Below, one piece after another: positions 27,608 through 38,708 of a stretch of 64,000 bases of DNA. The stretch comes from Paenibacillus larvae subsp. larvae (lineage in GTDB: Bacteria > Bacillota > Bacilli > Paenibacillales > NBRC-103111). The position numbers were made by a program, and so were the translations under genes. A model generated the notes under the pieces. The model was given only the letters and a program-made list of their open reading frames with translations, did no database searches and was not told the origin of the DNA. Within the stretch, counting starts at the first letter, position 1. Every line of letters begins with the position of its first letter. Location of the stretch: NCBI RefSeq assembly GCF_002003265.1, contig NZ_CP019687.1, positions 3,246,001-3,310,000 on the forward strand. Reading direction: 5' to 3'.

Positions 27608-29644
27608 ATGGGTATGGTTCAAGTGGATTCCAAAGATTATCCTACGATAAGAAGTTGGGAAACAAAAGTTTCTGCTATGCCTAATATACCTAGAGGGGAA
27701 AAAGGGTTTCAGAATTCATTAAGATATATTTTAACTGCTTTGAAGAACAAAACTCCTGTTAAAACTCCAATTAGTATTGAGGGAAGTAAAAGTACTAACA
27801 CATTAGAGGATTTATATATTAAATTAAGGCCTTCAGGATTTGTAAAGAAATTAATTACTGGATGGGAAATATCTGTAGATGCTGATAAATGCTTGGAGTC
27901 TGAAGATAACCTATATTTAGCTGCACTGCTTACTGCACATATCCGATATTTTTCAGAAATTCTAGCTGTGCTTAAAGAAAATACAGCGACATCAAGGGTA
28001 ATTCAGGATATAGCTAGTAATCAGTACAAATTGAGTTGGAAAACTAAATCAGAAATCCATGCCAGATTAAATTGGCTAAAGGATCTAGGATTAATAAAAT
28101 ATGAAGATTTTTCTATGAAATATTCTATTACAGATTTAGGTAAGGAACTCTTAGAAAAGGTCGGATATTTCAAGGCAGAGGAACTTAAAAGCTATACCGA
28201 TCAGACAATGGATGAAAAAGGGGTTCCTATTTCAAGTTGGGCGTTGGAAATGTGTAGGTTGGATGAGAATGATAAAAAAAATAGAAAGGCAAGCATAGGA
28301 TATTACCCAGGGAGTATACAAGATATTCATAATACTGTTTTAGATTACTTATTAATGATGGACAATCCTACAGAACTTTCTACAATAGCTGAGTATTCTT
28401 CGGTAACATTCGGTATTTCCGAATCATCTACTAGAACTTTTATTTCAAGTCTTATAAATTTAGAGGTTATTGAAAGAAAAACCAGAACTTTGTTTCAAAC
28501 AAGTGAATTAGGACACAAATTCCCAACAGAAAACTTCGAAATTGATTTTGCCTGCTGTATAAACAAAAAATTCGCATTTGTTTTTGAGATTTTATTGGAA
28601 CTTGAAAAAGAAGAACTAAGTGCTAAACAATTAGCAGTTATAGCAAAAGTTTCTCATGGTTTTCCAAATGAAAAAACCAATGAAATACATAAGAGACTCC
28701 ATATTTTAGAAAATGCTAAACTTATTCAGGAAACAGGAGTTCATTTATATGGGTTAACTAATCGAGGAAAAAATTTTTGTAAAAAATTAAAATCATGTTA
28801 TCTGAATATCGAAGGAGGGAAAATTGAATCGGAAATACTTGAAGTTAAAGATAGTAATGAATCCATTACTGAACTTTTAAACGAAATTAGGATTTCATCA
28901 CGCCACTCTTCTGATCCAGATCGATTTGAAGAATCTTTAGCACGATCTTTTACATTATTAGGATTCAAATCTGAATGGCTCGGGGGATCTGGAAAAACAG
29001 ACATACTTATTCAAGCGCCAACTTCTCCTAAATTTGCATATACTGTAGCAGTAGATGCAAAAACAACTTATAGTGGTGGAGTAACAGAAAGTCAATTAAA
29101 TTTCGATACACTAGTTGAACATAGAAAGAAACATAATGCAGATTTTTCACTTGTTGTAGGACGTGAATTTCAGGGAGAACGGGTAAATCAAAGAGCGATA
29201 AATCATGGCATAGCCTTATTAGATGTAGAACAACTAGAGTATTTAATTAAAATGCATTTAGAGGTACCACTAAAATCAGATTCTTATAGAAAGTTGTTTT
29301 CTCAAAAAGGAATTGTTGATATACAAATAATCGAAGAAGATAGAAGGAAAATCATTAGAGATGGAAACCTGCTTAAAGCAATTATGAAATGCTTATCTGA
29401 AGAAAGTGATGATCCCCTGACTGAAGGTATAATGCAACCAAAAGAAATTTATTTACTACTAAAAAATCAGAGTATCTTTAAAACTTTACCGACTATTGAT
29501 GAAATAAAACAAATGTTAGAGTTTCTATCCTCACCTTTAATTGGGTGTATAGGTATTACTAAAGAAGGATACTATGCTTTAGGATCTTTAATTGATGCTG
29601 CACAAAAATTTGATTTTTATTTAAAGGCTTGTACGGAAAATTAA
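27608..29644 (+). CDS. FokI-like nuclease with winged-helix repeats
   Basis: 678 residues. The N-terminal two thirds show three apparent winged-helix modules (about 105-190, 240-310, 330-400), each with a K-RLxxLxxAxLI-type recognition helix and TxxG wing. A PD-(D/E)XK domain follows: GGSGKTDI (D465), VAVDAKTTYSGG (D483, K485), SLVVGREFQGE and GIALLDVEQL. Catalytic spacing and the YSGG sequence match the FokI cleavage domain. A further 100-residue C-terminal winged-helix-like part is absent from FokI. No methyltransferase is adjacent. Starts 27608 and 27614 are both possible after AAGGAAGGGG. AT-rich and flanked by site C, so acquired. Confidence 0.75.
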   Translation: MGMVQVDSKDYPTIRSWETKVSAMPNIPRGEKGFQNSLRYILTALKNKTPVKTPISIEGSKSTNTLEDLYIKLRPSGFVKKLITGWEISVDADKCLESEDNLYLAALLTAHIRYFSEILAVLKENTATSRVIQDIASNQYKLSWKTKSEIHARLNWLKDLGLIKYEDFSMKYSITDLGKELLEKVGYFKAEELKSYTDQTMDEKGVPISSWALEMCRLDENDKKNRKASIGYYPGSIQDIHNTVLDYLLMMDNPTELSTIAEYSSVTFGISESSTRTFISSLINLEVIERKTRTLFQTSELGHKFPTENFEIDFACCINKKFAFVFEILLELEKEELSAKQLAVIAKVSHGFPNEKTNEIHKRLHILENAKLIQETGVHLYGLTNRGKNFCKKLKSCYLNIEGGKIESEILEVKDSNESITELLNEIRISSRHSSDPDRFEESLARSFTLLGFKSEWLGGSGKTDILIQAPTSPKFAYTVAVDAKTTYSGGVTESQLNFDTLVEHRKKHNADFSLVVGREFQGERVNQRAINHGIALLDVEQLEYLIKMHLEVPLKSDSYRKLFSQKGIVDIQIIEEDRRKIIRDGNLLKAIMKCLSEESDDPLTEGIMQPKEIYLLLKNQSIFKTLPTIDEIKQMLEFLSSPLIGCIGITKEGYYALGSLIDAAQKFDFYLKACTEN

Positions 29645-29703
29645 ATTTTCATCATATAGAAAAATCCTTAACTACGAAGAAGCATCCCCAAATAACGGCT
29701 AAA

Positions 29704-29772
29704 AACAAATATCTCAAAAAATAGATCGCCCTTGGATATAAAGGATGCGATCTATTTGACGTTATCTTTACC
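29704..29772. repeat. Relic of a fourth toxin/antitoxin cassette
   Basis: ATATCTCAAAAAATAGATCGCC...GGATGCGATCTATTTGACGT matches the region just after the toxin stop in copy 2, including the bidirectional hairpin. Toxin frame and promoter parts are gone. The next 230 bp hold nothing recognisable. Confidence 0.6.
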
Positions 29773-30003
29773 GCCATTTCAAGATCCATTTCCACGACCC
29801 AGCCAGCACAGCCTAACAAACACCGTATAGAATAAAACGCCATATAGCCACCGTAACATTGGGAAAAAGTCTAATAAGTATGGTAATATCCATATAAAGG
29901 TTATGATAAAATATTGAAAAAGAAAAGTAATACGAAAATTTAGAAGGAAGGAGATCGAGGCGCCTTTTTAAGCAGCGGGGATATATTGATGGAGATTTAG
30001 GTA

Positions 30004-30820
30004 ATGGTTGGGGTTTTAAGTGAAATGTATCTTGGTTATTCTGATGGCTGGGAAAAAATTCCGGGTTATGCTGAATTGAAAGCCAAGGCTCTTTCTGAGG
30101 ATGTTCCAGATACTCAATTAAAACTATCTAGTTCTTATGTAAACAGTTTTGTTGATGGCATCGTTCAAAAAACAGAAAGTATCACATTAAAAGCTCACTC
30201 AAGGAACAAAATTTCCTTTGAGTTTACCTAAACAAGTGGCAACTGTGAATGAACTATTGGTGATAGTCAGGAAGGCTGTTCAGTAACAGTTAAGGGCGGA
30301 GAAACTTTTTATTTTACTGCTCCATTAAATTATGACAGTGACTTTAGCAGCGGCAAATTGAAAGGAAGTATAAAAGAATTTCAACCCATTTTGTATAAGA
30401 TGGCTGATTCAAAATTACAAAGTATAGTAAGGAGCAGTGTAGCTGACTCTAAGGAAACGGTTCAATTTACTGCTCATTTCGAGGCTCGTGAAGGATATAT
30501 TGAAGTATCCAAAAAAGGAAATAAAGCAGAATCATTATCAGGTACGGTATTTGAGGTTAAGGATGGAGACGTTACTGTAGATACGATTACTACCGGGGAT
30601 GATGGTAAAGCAACAACGAAAGGTTTGCTTCCGAATAAAACTTATACAGTTGGAGAAGTTAAAGGCACCACATGGCTATACCATTAATCGTACTTCAGAA
30701 AATATTTTTGTAAATGCCGGTGAAACATCAACTGTAACGTTAACGAATGATGTAGTTTTAGGCCAAGTTACAATTTATAAGCAGGATTCCGAAACCGGAA
30801 TGACTCCACAAGGGGATTGC
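30004..30820 (+). pseudogene. SpaA/Cna-type surface adhesin fragment
   Basis: One frame reads ITLKAHSRNKISFEFT, two stops (30229, 30247), then CSVTVKGGETFYFTAPLNYD and EGYIEVSKKGNKAESLSGTV, a prealbumin-like SpaA repeat with GKATTKGLLPNKTYTVGE. A frameshift near 30665 moves to HGYTINRTSENIFVNAGET and a second domain start GQVTIYKQDSETG, cut at about 30816. No signal peptide or sortase motif remains. The N-terminal part resembles a thioester adhesin domain. Confidence 0.7.
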
Positions 30821-31013
30821 CCAGTGCCCAAGTGGCAGGGAAAAAATGCGTCTTTTTATTTGGATATGTATGTTTCCCTTTTATAAAAAAAGACTTGGTA
30901 AGAAAATAAGAATTATATGTAAACCACATAACAATATATGGTAAAATACTAATAAGCAATAGTGGCTTATACGTGGGCGGTCGGGCTAATCCCCCGGAAA
31001 GGGGGTGATGCCA

Positions 31014-31097
31014 ATGGAAACGTTCCAAGCACTGCAATTAATGTTCCTATTCGGGATGTTTATTCTGGCGCTTTTGACGTTCATCCAAAAAAAATAG
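31014..31097 (+). CDS. Type I holin-like toxin peptide, copy 3
   Basis: 27 residues, identical to copy 1 except for one extra terminal Lys. AAAGGGGGTG precedes the ATG; upstream GGTAAAATACTAATAAGC is shared with copy 2 and probably holds the -10. The 5' GGCGGTCGG and downstream CCAACCGCC allow the same 5'-3' pairing, with one mismatch. Terminator GACCGTGGACG/CGTCTGCGGTC near 31180-31215. Confidence 0.75.
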   Translation: METFQALQLMFLFGMFILALLTFIQKK

Positions 31098-31265
31098 ATC
31101 GCCCTCGGTCAAAGGTTGCGATCTATTTTTGGTAGTAACCTCATAAGCCAACCGCCAACATATAGCACGGCTATTGCCAGACCGTGGACGTTCGCAGCGT
31201 CTGCGGTCGTTTTTAGTATATGCTTGTTACCGCTATTTTAACACACGTTTTAAATGAAATAAAGT
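31098..31265 (-). ncRNA. Predicted antisense antitoxin RNA, copy 3
   Basis: TTTATT-17 nt-TAAAAT on the - strand (about 31232-31265) and a perfect ATAGATCGC/GCGATCTAT hairpin with T-tracts on both strands immediately after the toxin stop. Confidence 0.5.
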
Positions 31266-31822
31266 CCGGCTCAAATAGGGATTGGTTGGCGTTATGGGCC
31301 TAACGGTCCGTTACAATATAAATGCATATAAAACGGCTAAAACGGCGGCAATATTCTTTATAGCCAGTATGGTAGAGCGGAAACTCAACGCTAATCTTCA
31401 CCACATCGTCTTCTAAAGATGCATATGTGCTGCAGCCCGGCTGGCGGAGAATACTCTTTCTTTCCTTTAAATCCGACTAAATACCCCCGTCCCTACCGAT
31501 GTACAAGATGTCACTATCCAACGAAATGATCTCGCCGCTGCCGGAATCAAAACCCGGAGCGGTTTTTTTGATTAAGTACACACCAGCGGTCTTTATACAA
31601 CCGAACAACAAAGGATTAAAATCAAATAAAAACACCTAACTTAGCGATTTAATCGAGTCATATAGGCGTTCTTATAATTAACCATTGTGATTGTGAATGA
31701 TGGTCCTGGTTTGAACTTTGTCTGTTATATATGGCCCTTTCTTCAAATCTGGCTTTTGTTTTGATTACAGGATTGAACCCCGGGATGAACAAGGGTCAAG
31801 CAGGGGACGATCTTTCATTTTC
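31266..31822. other. Intergenic stretch before the biotin operon
   Basis: No gene supported. A terminator-like hairpin (CCGCT-G-CCGG with CCGG-AGCGG, then seven T, about 31536-31571, + strand) suggests a lost transcription unit upstream. Confidence 0.4.
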
Positions 31823-31851
31823 TTTACAGGAGGGTTCCTCTCTGGTAAAAT
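31823..31851 (+). promoter_or_regulatory. Sigma-A promoter of the biotin operon
   Basis: TTTACA (31823-31828), 17-nt spacer, TAAAAT (31846-31851). Start of transcription would fall at the left edge of the BirA-type operator. Confidence 0.75.
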
Positions 31852-31860
31852 AACCACATC

Positions 31861-31901
31861 CAATTGTTAACCTAATAACATTTTTATTTGGTTAACAATT
31901 G
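31861..31901 (+). promoter_or_regulatory. BirA-type biotin operator
   Basis: Perfect 12-bp inverted repeat CAATTGTTAACC / GGTTAACAATTG separated by 17 nt, the form bound by biotinyl-AMP-loaded BirA in Firmicutes. It lies between promoter and bioA, so biotin should repress the operon. Confidence 0.85.
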
Positions 31902-31925
31902 ATTTGTTTATGGATGGTGATTATT

Positions 31926-33916
<1,991 letters not shown>

Positions 33917-34108
33917 TTTCCTCACTTAAACGCCGAAACAACTTCAGAAACGTTGATACATACTGTACGAAAAACAATACAATTTAGTCCTATCAGACAG
34001 GCATTTATAACTTAACCTATGAAAGAATAATGAAGATAAAAACAATTCCAGCCGAAAAAAAGGTAATTGTTTACCCAAAAAGAGCTAATATTAATGGAGT
34101 TATTAATC

Positions 34109-34822
34109 ATGTATTGGATTGAAAAAGAACTTGGTTTATTGGCTGACGCTTCATTAGAGCGTTCCTTATGTGAAAACAGCCTGGTACCTAAATCTCCTGG
34201 CTTTACGTTGCGTGGAGGACGTATGCTTCTTAACATGTCCTCTAATGATTACCTTGGACTTTCTCAACACCCTGCCATTATCAAAGCGATGCACGAAGCG
34301 CTGCTCACGGAAGGAGCGGGCTCCGGTGCTTCACGCCTTGTGACAGGCAACCGACCGTCTTATGGCCGTCTTGAAGAAGCGCTCGCTGACTGGCAGAAGT
34401 GTGAGGCAGCGCTTGTTTTGGCAAATGGCTATATGGCTAATTCGGGTGTTATTGGTACACTAGTGGGCCGAGGTGATGTTGTTTTCAGTGATCAGTTAAA
34501 TCATGCAAGCATTGTGGATGGCATTGTATTAAACCGTGCGGAGCATGCTCGATACCGTCATAATGATATGGATCATTTGCGTACGTTATTGGAAAAGTAC
34601 CGGGATAAAAGGCGAAAGTTGATCGTTACAGACGCTTTCTTTTCAATGGATGGAGACCTGGCGCCCTTGCGTGAGCTTGTTACGCTCAAACATGAATACG
34701 GAGCGATGCTTATGGTGGACGAGGCACACAGCGGGGGGATTTACGGGGTGCACGGCGAGGGGTTATGCCATGAGCTCCGACTGCAAGATGATGTGGATAT
34801 CCATATGGGTACGTTTAGCAAA
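34109..34822 (+). pseudogene. bioF: 8-amino-7-oxononanoate synthase, 3' truncated
   Basis: About 238 of roughly 390 residues remain. Begins MYWIEKELGLL after GGAG at 34096. Contains LNMSSNDYLGLS, GSGASRLVTGN, VDEAHSGGIYG and MGTFSK, whose Lys (residue 238) is the PLP lysine. Right after that codon the sequence switches to antisense glycosyltransferase; the frame runs on 18 residues to 34879. The C-terminal domain is lost, so it is almost certainly inactive. Confidence 0.9.
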
Positions 34823-35874
34823 AATTCTTCGATCCAACCTTCCGTAGCTTTGAGATCCGGGTCCAGGCGGATGATATAGGCATCTTTTCTCACAAAACGC
34901 AGGGCTTCCCGCAAGGCACTGGCCGGACTTATACGATTTCTTGAGAAAATCGCCTTTACGCCCGGCCTGTTTCTTATCCGCCGTCTTATATAGGTGGTGC
35001 ACCTTGTGAGCGATCCGTTCTCAAACAGAAGGATTCCGTAAGGCACATGTACCGTTTTTTCGATAGAGCGGATACATTTTAGAGCAGCCTTGCCGTTCTT
35101 ATGTGTCACAATGACAAACTGGATCGGAATATGAAAATGCCCGTTTCGGATGTTTCGTCTCATTTTTGCATCATGGGAGATGCGGCCTGCCAGTTTGATT
35201 TGCTGCTGCATAATTAAATGTGTCGTTTGCTTGGAGTGAATGCGGTATTTGTATAAATAGTAAGGCACATGAACAAAGGCCGTACGGGGATAACGGAAAG
35301 CAGCCCGGAGCACGAGATCGTAATCCTGTGCACTGTCGTAATCGGGATTGAAAACCCCTATTTTCCGGAAAACATCTCGGCTGATCATTTTAAAGTGCGA
35401 TGCATACATATTGGCATCAAGCTGTTCTGTAAACAGATCGTGTAGAGGGTTATGCTCGCACCCTACCCGCTTTATCTCGCACGAATGCTCATCAATGTGT
35501 ATTCGGTTGGAGAATGAATATTTCGTCTCCTCGGTCCAATGAACCAATGACAGCTCAACCGCAAACGGTTCAAGTAAGTCGTCACAATCAAGAAATGCAA
35601 TAATGTCCCCCGTAGCGTGGAAGATAGCGATATTCTGTGTCCGGGAAATCCCTTGATTTTGATTGTTCCGATACAAACGGACATTCGGATATGCGCTGAA
35701 TTTGTCCAGTATCGGCTGTACGGCGGGGTCGGTGGAGCAATCGTCCACCATGACGATCTCAATATTGGCATAGGTTTGGCAGATGGCGGAACGAATAGAT
35801 TGTTCCAGAAACGGCGCATTGTTATATACCGGAATAATAATGGAAACTTTCGGTTTGGAGATTCGGTAATCCAT
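34823..35874 (-). pseudogene. Two-domain GT2 glycosyltransferase, 3' truncated
   Basis: About 350 authentic residues. GT-A domain: VSIIIPVYNNAPFL, VMVDDCSTD, FLDCDDLLEP (DxD-type), SAQDYDLVLRA. A second GT2-like module starts at PIQFVIVTHKNG and is cut after GWIEEF at the bioF junction; the frame continues through antisense bioF to 34741. AAAGGAGAT precedes the ATG. First domain could still be active. Confidence 0.8.
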
Positions 35875-35923
35875 TTTTTCATCTCCTTTAAGAACGAATC
35901 AAGTGGCAGACTTTTGCTCTATT

Positions 35924-36037
35924 ACAGTAAATGCATGATAGAGCCGACAGGAAACGGTATCCGTGGACTAGACCACTTACTAACGCAAGATTAGTGAAAT
36001 TGTCCCTATCCATTCGCCGTGTATGTGCATTTACTGT
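35924..36037. promoter_or_regulatory. Divergent control region with 12-bp inverted repeat
   Basis: ACAGTAAATGCA (35924-35935) and TGCATTTACTGT (36026-36037) are exact inverted copies at the outer edges of the region between the leftward GT2 gene and the rightward repeat protein. Each gene thus has the same GCATTTACTGTAA just upstream, suggesting a shared promoter or operator element. Confidence 0.5.
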
Positions 36038-36057
36038 AAGGGAGGATTAAAGAAAGG

Positions 36058-37500
36058 GTGAATCACTGGATGACGAATGGGTTAAACCAAAACGGGCATG
36101 GGTCAGTTGCAGAAGGAATCAATACGGTTGCAGGCGGTGTCGCAGCACATGCAGAAGGTTCCGGAGCCAGTGCCTCCGGAAACGCCGCTCATGCAGAAGG
36201 TTATATGACGGAAGCTATCGGTATCGCATCGCATGCGGAAGGCTCCACCACCAAGGCCAGCGGAAATATGTCCCATGTGGAGGGATACGCGACGGATGCA
36301 CTGGGGGAGACCTCTCATGCGGAAGGTTCGAACACGAAAGCGGAGGGGATCAGCTCGCATGCGGAAGGACACTCAACACTTGCGCAGGGTATTTCCTCCC
36401 ATGCGGAAGGGAGCGGAACAACCGCGAGCAATAGCCATGCGCATGCGGAAGGGACGGGGACGACTGCCAGCGGGGAGTCGGCTCATGCCGAAGGGGTCGG
36501 TACGGTTGCACTAGCCGAAGCTGCGCACGCAGAAGGGGCGCAGGCTGTGGCGGAGGGATACGCCTCCCACGCGGAGGGTTCCGGTTCCAGAGCGGGTGCA
36601 TTTGCTACGCATGCGGAAGGAAACACAACCAAGGCAATGGCATTTGCTTCCCATGCGGAGGGGAATACAACGGAGGCAACTGCGTTTGCAGCGCATGCGG
36701 AAGGGAACTCGACAGAGGCAAGTGCGTTCGCGTCGCATGCCGAAGGTGCGGGTACATCAGCCGGAGGGATTGCCGCCCATTCGGAGGGAATCGGTACGTC
36801 TGCCCTGCGGCAGGACGGGGTACACATCATCGGCAAATTCGGTCAGGCGGATTCGGGCATTGAAGGGCAGTATTCCTGGTATTTGGCGAATGGCACGGAC
36901 GAGAAGCATCCCGGCCTCGCAGCCAAAGTAATCGGTGCCTTCGGAAACGCATACGTTAGCGGATATCTTGCCGCCGGAGGGGCAAGCTATGCCGAATGCT
37001 TTGAAACGAAAGATGGCAGTCCGATTGAAGTTGGCTATTTCGTGACAACTGAGGGGGACCGGGTCCGCAAAGCGAACGGCAAGGACTCCTATGTGATTGG
37101 CGTAACGACGGCACCGTCGGGTTTTGTCGGTGATAGCCGGGAACTGCATTGGGCAGACAAATATACAGTTGATGAATGGGGACGGGTACAAGTCCAGGAG
37201 GTTGAGATTCCTCCGTACAAAGACGAAGAAGGAAAAGTAATCATTCCCAAAAGGACCGAACTACAACCAGTATTGAATCCGGCATGGGACCCGGATATTC
37301 CGTACGTTTCACGGTTGAAACGGGATGAATGGGTTGTTGTGGGCCTGCTCGGTAAACTGCTTGTCCGCGACGACGGCTCCTGTCAAGTCAACGGATACTG
37401 CCAGCCGGGTGAGAATGGCATTGCCACCAAAGCAAAGGAGGGATACCGGGTATTGAAACGCGTTGCTCCGGAGCGAATTTTAATTCTGTTTCGCGGGTGA
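36058..37500 (+). CDS. YadA-head-repeat protein with Peptidase_G2 autoprocessing domain
   Basis: 480 residues. Residues 31-250 are 16 units of 14 residues with the pattern HAEGxxTxAxGxxS, the left-handed beta-roll seen in trimeric adhesin heads. The C-terminal half (AKVIGAFGNAYVSGYL, SYAECFET, GVTTAPSGFVGDS, RDEWVVVGLLGKL) matches the Peptidase_G2 intramolecular chaperone/autocleavage domain of phage appendages and Bacillales surface proteins. No signal peptide. Start GTG 36058 or ATG 36070; GGGAGG at 36039. Likely a trimeric fibre on the spore or cell surface and a glycan acceptor; this is inference from the surrounding transferases. Confidence 0.8.
   Translation: MNHWMTNGLNQNGHGSVAEGINTVAGGVAAHAEGSGASASGNAAHAEGYMTEAIGIASHAEGSTTKASGNMSHVEGYATDALGETSHAEGSNTKAEGISSHAEGHSTLAQGISSHAEGSGTTASNSHAHAEGTGTTASGESAHAEGVGTVALAEAAHAEGAQAVAEGYASHAEGSGSRAGAFATHAEGNTTKAMAFASHAEGNTTEATAFAAHAEGNSTEASAFASHAEGAGTSAGGIAAHSEGIGTSALRQDGVHIIGKFGQADSGIEGQYSWYLANGTDEKHPGLAAKVIGAFGNAYVSGYLAAGGASYAECFETKDGSPIEVGYFVTTEGDRVRKANGKDSYVIGVTTAPSGFVGDSRELHWADKYTVDEWGRVQVQEVEIPPYKDEEGKVIIPKRTELQPVLNPAWDPDIPYVSRLKRDEWVVVGLLGKLLVRDDGSCQVNGYCQPGENGIATKAKEGYRVLKRVAPERILILFRG
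36148..36819 (+). repeat. Sixteen 42-bp coding repeats
   Basis: H[A/V/S]EG codons recur every 42 bp from 36148 to 36778, with DNA variation between units, so old or selected for protein pattern. Unit number may vary between strains. Confidence 0.85.
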
Positions 37501-37510
37501 TGCCAAGAAG

Positions 37511-37540
37511 GGGGAATCCATATTGTACATTGGATTCCCC
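37511..37540. terminator. Hairpin between convergent genes
   Basis: GGGGAATCCA (37511-37520) with TGGATTCCCC (37531-37540), 10-bp perfect stem without a long T-tract, shared by the repeat protein and the leftward GT4 gene. Confidence 0.55.
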
Positions 37541-37582
37541 TCTGAAATGTCAGCAATACATACCTTTTAATCGTATCGGCCG

Positions 37583-38704
37583 CTATAGTAACCCAAGAGT
37601 ATGGAGCCGCAGCCTGATGGCCTCTCCGGCAGCTTGCGGAGAATAAAGGTTCTGGATTGTGTGCTGTCCTTCACGGCTTATCCGGTCCCGGAATGTTGCA
37701 TCGTAGAGGAGTCGCTGCATGTAATGGGCCGCGTGTTCGATGTTCGGTTCCGCCCACATTTGATAGGCTTCGTAAGGGCCATAGTCCTTTCCGAGCGGGA
37801 CAAGCTTGAACTGAACGGGGCAAGCGTTCGATTCATTCATAAAGTCGGTATTACCCGACCAATTTGTAGCGATGACAGGGGTGCCTGCCGCCATTGCTTC
37901 CGCAAGGGGCAGTCCAAACCCTTCGGAACGGTGCAGGGAGATGAGGCAGTCCGCGCGCCGGATTAACGACCGCACATTTGCTCTGGTTAAGGTACCTTCG
38001 ATCATTCGGATGTTAGGATAAGGCTCCACAAATGACCTTAACCGTTCCACCTCGTCCGGGTGATCATCAGCGTGGTTGATTTTGACCAACAGGCTGACCG
38101 AGACATCTTCCGGATGGAAAGCAGTCTGGAAGGCTTTAATTGCACCGTAGGGATTTTTTCTTTCAAGAAAGCTATATCCTGAATACATACAAAGGAAAAG
38201 AAAAGGCTTCTCTTCCGTTTTTGAGAACGGGATATCCTTCTTATCCGGTTTCTCTTCCATGCTCCCAAATCCATGCGGGATAAGGGTGACAGGAACGGGT
38301 GATTTAGCAGAGAGTGCATTGGCAATAAAGCGGGACGGTACCCATACCTCTTGCACATATTGAAAGCTTGGAATCCAGCGGTCAGGAAAAATGGGAAGTT
38401 CCCAATGCCAATAGCCGATATTGAACCTGCCTGCAAACAGAGCCGGACCAAAATGCTGCAGGACAGCTTGCATTTGATCGGCATTAGCATGAATTAGATT
38501 AATAGAATATCGTGGATGATCGGTCACTTTATCCAGACAGGATGTATCCTCATTCGGAGAAGGATCACCTTGGCAATAGTTCAGAATGCAGAACGGAATG
38601 CCGGCTTCCTCCAATGCCCGGGCCGCCAGCCTGCATGATTGCCCCATACCGGTTTCCGAACGGACGAACCCGATAAGATTGACTCCCTTTTCAACCGGAT
38701 TCAT
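37583..38704 (-). CDS. GT4-family glycosyltransferase
   Basis: 373 residues, GT-B fold. N-terminal GFVRSETGMGQSCRLAARAL, then NIGYWHWELP; C-terminal donor domain with SLHRSEGFGLPLAEAMAAGTPVIATNWSGN, the EX7E motif of retaining GT4 enzymes. ATG 38704 is placed 4 nt after the upstream gene's stop and its GGACGGAG site lies inside that gene, so the two are coupled. Substrate unknown. Confidence 0.88.
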   Translation of the reverse strand: MNPVEKGVNLIGFVRSETGMGQSCRLAARALEEAGIPFCILNYCQGDPSPNEDTSCLDKVTDHPRYSINLIHANADQMQAVLQHFGPALFAGRFNIGYWHWELPIFPDRWIPSFQYVQEVWVPSRFIANALSAKSPVPVTLIPHGFGSMEEKPDKKDIPFSKTEEKPFLFLCMYSGYSFLERKNPYGAIKAFQTAFHPEDVSVSLLVKINHADDHPDEVERLRSFVEPYPNIRMIEGTLTRANVRSLIRRADCLISLHRSEGFGLPLAEAMAAGTPVIATNWSGNTDFMNESNACPVQFKLVPLGKDYGPYEAYQMWAEPNIEHAAHYMQRLLYDATFRDRISREGQHTIQNLYSPQAAGEAIRLRLHTLGLL

Positions 38705-38708
38705 AGCC

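Noticed and set aside
31365-31450. tRNA-like GGTAGAGC followed by a TCT-containing loop
   Set aside because: No acceptor stem, T-arm or complementary anticodon stem could be built.
36148-36819. CRISPR-like periodicity (42-bp spacing)
   Set aside because: Repeats are coding, diverged and contiguous without spacers; they encode the 14-residue HAEG units.
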